This document shows, piece by piece, positions 60,667 through 64,000 of a stretch of 64,000 bases of DNA (positions are counted from its first letter, which is position 1; the number at the start of each line of letters is the position of its first letter). The notes under the pieces are model-generated. The model worked only from the letters and a program-made list of their open reading frames with translations, was not told where the DNA came from and ran no database searches. This DNA is from Diploscapter coronatus (Eukaryota > Nematoda > Chromadorea > Rhabditida > Rhabditidae). The position numbers and the translations under genes are program-made. The stretch spans positions 85,459,201 through 85,523,200 of the forward strand of contig OZ038422.1 of the NCBI GenBank assembly GCA_964036155.1, read 5' to 3'.

Positions 60667-61877
60667 ATGGTTAGAATGCTCCGAACGCTGTTCGACAAGG
60701 TGATCGGCTCTGTGAAGGGAGTCAAGAATAAGGTAAATTATTTAAGTTTGCTATTTTTTAAAGATTTTAGTTTTTCATTGGTTTCGTGGCAATATTTAAC
60801 ACTTTTAAGCAAAGTATTGCCGAAAAATAATAGTGGCTGAGCTTTGTAAAAGTCTTATAATTTGAAAAGAAAAACAAATTCATGATGATATTCTGTTACA
60901 GTACCCAGTCAAACACGTTGAAGGATGTGACAACATCGTCATCGATTCCAGTATTCTTTGCTGTCCGGTAGGGGTTCAAAAATCGAAATATCTTGCTTGA
61001 ATCGCGAGTTTTTCACTGCAAAAAGAGCGATTTTTCTAAATTTGAATTTATTCTGAAATGTTTTTTTCCAGATCTGCTACAACGTCTACGCCTCTGTTCC
61101 GAGCATTCTTAAATGCGGCCACACGTTCTGCACGGCCTGTCTGCAGGTACAAAATTCATTCATAAATTATTTGAACCTCTCGATAAATCAGTTCTTATTG
61201 AGTCGGTCAAATTAAGCGAAGATTTGTGTTAAAGAGCGCCTTGCGAGAATGCGCGTATGAACTATGCGCAAAGAAGGAATCAGGGTGTCAGAGAAAGAGC
61301 AAGGGACAGTGAACAGAGGTACACAACTTCCTGTGTCTCGCTACTTTTTCAACACACGAACTCACTTCATTTGACCGATACAATAATTGAACAATCTTAT
61401 TCTTTCACAGACGATGATCCGCAACGAGACACCCACTCTGAACGAGCGATACGAGTTGGTCTTCCACTGTCCGCTGTGCAGGGAACAGTGCACCTACTCC
61501 AATCTGACCAAGAATTATCTGGTTGAGGATTTGCTACAGGTATTTTTATTTTTCAGGATTTAAAAAATTTGATTTTTTTAACATTTTAATTTGAGAGCAT
61601 TCAAGAAGTACCTCAGAACGTGGAAGATCTGAAGCGAGTTTCAGATGAGGGAGCCAGAATTATTGTGAGTTTTAAAATGAAAAAATTGAAATTAAAAGAA
61701 CAGATAAACTTTCAGAGGAAGCGTTTAGAAGGCAGAAACAAGGAATTGGAGCAGCAGGTCAACAAACTCCAGGACGAGTTGGGGAAACGCGAGAAGAGGG
61801 AAAAGGTCTATTCTCTATTCGTCATCGTCGTCATTTCCTACACTTTTCTCGCCGCCATCAAAGGAATTTTCTACTAG
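60667..61877 (+). CDS. Tail-anchored RING-finger protein
   Basis: Six exons (60667-60732, 60902-60967, 61072-61146, 61411-61539, 61596-61664, 61716-61877) encode 188 aa. A RING-HC is split across exons 2-4: LCCPICYNVY, LKCGHTFCTACL, FHCPLCREQC (C3HC4 spacing). A Lys/Glu-rich coiled-coil (KRLEGRNKELEQQVNKLQDE) and a C-terminal hydrophobic anchor (SLFVIVVISYTFLAAIKGIF) follow. Probable membrane-bound E3 ubiquitin ligase; no closer family is claimed. The ATG follows ATTTTCAG by 11 bases. An alternative last exon may exist at 62110-62313, giving a different membrane tail. Intron 3 is largely a MITE. Shares a divergent promoter region with the NTMT1-like gene. Confidence 0.85.
61205..61376. mobile_element. 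MITE, TCAAATGAAGTG family (copy 2)
   Basis: Right end CACACGAACTCACTTCATTTGACC matches copy 1 (1368-1565). The left end is diverged (GGTCAAATTAAGCG). The interior GAGCGCCTTGCGAGAATGCG is inverted relative to copy 1. Confidence 0.75.
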
Positions 61878-62109
61878 AAATCTACCTGATTCAAATATTC
61901 GACTATTCTTTTCCCTAAAATATGTGAAATTTCAAGGAAAACCATTATTCAAAAAAAATCTACTCAATTCAATCCAAGCCAGATACGTGTTTCATTTTAC
62001 TCAATCCTAGTCCAGTAAATTCATTTCCAATTCTATTCAACAGCTATTCTTGAATTTAAATAAGTAAGAAACGTCGTTGAATATCTTTGAAAAATCGATT
62101 TTTTTTCAG

Positions 62110-62313
62110 AAAGACGAAAAGCATCGTTACCTGTGCCCGCTGAACCGTCTGCACAGAATGATCGCGGGGAGCGACACTAGTGAAGTACTGTATATCCACT
62201 TCTGCGTGTTCACGTTCGCCTTCTTGCTGGTTTTCGTTATCTCTTCCGTCGTCTACCCGGTCACCGATATTCAAGAATACCTGCTGTTTCGACGTGTAAG
62301 TAAAGATTCTTAA
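62110..62313 (+). CDS. Candidate alternative terminal exon of the RING gene
   Basis: Follows TTTTTTTTCAG and starts in phase 0, compatible with a phase-0 donor after GREKREK-coding sequence at 61805 (GTCTAT). It encodes KDEKHRYLCPLNRLHRM, then a strong membrane span (FCVFTFAFLLVFVISSVVYP) and a stop at 62311-62313, or continues through a GTAAGT at 62297. If used, it replaces the first anchor. It could instead be an exon of an unassembled gene. Confidence 0.5.
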   Translation, partial: KDEKHRYLCPLNRLHRMIAGSDTSEVLYIHFCVFTFAFLLVFVISSVVYPVTDIQEYLLFRRVSKDS

Positions 62314-63096
62314 AAATATCATATCTTCTAATAGAAACCCCTCTTAGAGAGGAAAGATAAAAATAAAAGAGCTGCAACTTCTATCCGAGGAGCACGGTAT
62401 TTCAATCTTTTTCTTAGTATTTCACCAATTTTCAACTTGATATTAAAATTCGTGAGAGGAAAAGCTACTTACTCTCCCTAATAGTCGAAATCATTCTTTG
62501 TAAATATCTAAAATATAAATCTTCAGAACTTCTATTAAAAGGGTAATATTTAAATTTCTAACAACTCGTTAACTCTTTGCACACTATTCTGGGAGCTAAT
62601 TTCAGCCGTATTCGACTTCATTTATTATTGACTTGCCATTGTTAAAGTCTCTGCCATTCGTTAATTCTGTTATCAAAATGTCACTCATAACGTGGTATCT
62701 TTTCGCTTTGATTTCATTCAAATGACAACGATTTTCTTAAGTCGGGTTAAAATGCTGCTGCTTATTTCTGTCACTGGGTTTATTGTCGTTGAATATAAAT
62801 TATTTCGTAAAGAAAAACAAGAACAATGATGATTCAACAACTATTTGGATAAAACTCATCTTGATAACAAGAAAAATCAACAATCTTTATGCAGGCTTGT
62901 TATGCATTTTTAGCTATTCAGACAAGTTCACAAAAATAGATTGCCACAATATTTTTTAATAATCTCATCTGTTTTCTATTGAATGATGAGTATATCATAG
63001 AAAAATTCATGACGAGTCCACAAAAATGCATAACATAGCAACGAAAAACTAGCCTGATCTATCCATTTTTCGTTCTTGGCAAAAATCTTCGTCGAA
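62314..63096. other. Intergenic, nothing recognised
   Basis: A/T-rich spacer between convergent 3' ends. No exon structure or repeats matched elsewhere in the window. Confidence 0.5.
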
Positions 63097-63826
63097 TCAG
63101 AAAACCTTCGCCTCGGTCTCCTTGAGTTTCGGGAACATTCTACTATAGGCGACTCTCTGAAATAAATCGTTCTAAAAAGAAAAAATGGAAAGGCTATAAA
63201 TTTTACTGATCCTAATTTTCAGAAGAAAATGTAGTCCTAATTTAAAAGAAAAATGAGTAACCTGATTAGCCGGCAAGTTGGTGGCCAAATACGCCCTTCC
63301 ATGTTTGTCGCATTGCTGATGGAGGGCGGTGAGGGCCGAACTGATGTAGGCGCCTTCGTAGATCGTTTCAGCTATCAGGAGGGGAATCAGCTAAATTTCT
63401 CTTATCGTTAAAAAATCGCACTATTGCCAATTTTTCCTCAAATAAAATCCAGATTTTTTTTTCGGAATATTCAAATTTTGTGAGATTTTTAAATTTATTT
63501 ATTTACTCGACTATAGTGAATTTCGTGATGTGCCAATTGGTCGGCAATGCGCGTGCAGCCGTAGGTGAGTTTGTCCGCTTCCCTACCCTCGATTTGCTTC
63601 CTCTTCGACGCTTTCTGCACCATTTGGAAATGCTTCTTGATGAGCTCACTGAAAATCGATAATTCAAATTTTAGAAGGTAAAACAAACACAAAGTTAAAA
63701 ATGAAAATAATAACTCACAACAAATTTACAGTTTGGTCATTGTGCACGTGCCTGCCTCCGTTCTGCATCAGCTGGAGAATGAGGCCCTGCAGAATCAAGA
63801 GTTTCTCTCCAATCCGGTCTTCACTT
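63097..63826 (-). CDS. Unrecognised helical protein, 3' exons only
   Basis: Four phase-consistent 3' exons (63826-63719, 63648-63507, 63390-63262, 63156-63097), ending at TGA 63099-63097; upstream exons lie beyond the window. The visible roughly 145 residues (IGEKLLILQGLILQLMQNG, KKHFQMVQKASKRKQIEGRE, LIPLLIAETIYEGAYISSAL, AYSRMFPKLKETEAKVF) look all-helical and soluble, with no signal peptide, membrane span or catalytic motif. I do not recognise the family. All splice sites are canonical and the composition is conserved-looking rather than low complexity. Confidence 0.75.
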
Positions 63827-64000
63827 CTGAAATCAAAGTCATATAATCGTTTGAAGTGAACAAAAGCATTTATCCAGCACACCGCGTTCTGTCCTTATTA
63901 TTAGGTTGAACCATAATTTCTGTTACACAATGACAAAAAATTTCAAATTTATTTTTCTTTATTTGTGTCTAACTTCAGTCAACAAAATATGTACCATTGT

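Overview
The window looks like a nematode chromosome segment; no species can be named. Evidence: intron-rich genes with many introns of about 40-60 bases, stereotyped TTTTCAG 3' splice sites, TTTTCAG/TTTCCAG acceptors just before start codons (consistent with spliced-leader trans-splicing), an MTR-4 of about 1,028 aa, a nicotinic-type Cys-loop subunit, an otopetrin-like channel and families of short secreted peptides. No prokaryotic, viral, CRISPR, rRNA or convincing tRNA features were seen. All gene models were assembled by hand from splice sites, reading phase and protein similarity recalled from memory; no database was searched.

Layout, left to right: a lipid phosphate phosphatase (-, 3' end cut by the window edge); mtr-4 RNA helicase (+, 29 exons); a Cys-loop ligand-gated channel (+, 15 exons) with an 18-base microexon exactly at the M1-M2 pore entrance; a secreted CUB-domain protein (+) with an apparent 1-base frame break; an accessory block (21.7-35.6 kb) with three near-identical Tyr/Lys-rich secreted peptide genes, two of them forming a 1.1-kb inverted repeat around a Trp-Gly-Pro repeat peptide gene, plus two small single-membrane-span proteins; an otopetrin-like proton channel (-); a 4.6-kb gene-free stretch; an AMP-binding acyl-CoA synthetase-like gene (+); a WBP4/FBP21 spliceosomal protein (-); a RABL6 GTPase (-) with a complete four-span RING-finger gene nested in one intron on the same strand; an NTMT1-type N-terminal methyltransferase (-); a tail-anchored RING-finger protein (+); and the 3' part of an unrecognised gene (-) leaving the right edge.

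Short non-autonomous inverted-repeat elements (MITE-like, about 70-420 bp, at least ten families) are scattered through introns and spacers. In one family, element ends coincide with splice sites in three introns, raising the possibility of introner-like intron gain. Housekeeping genes (mtr-4, WBP4, RABL6, NTMT1) serve RNA surveillance, splicing, GTPase signalling and protein N-terminal methylation. They are not an obvious pathway, though RABL6 and WBP4 are spaced like neighbours in a nematode operon.
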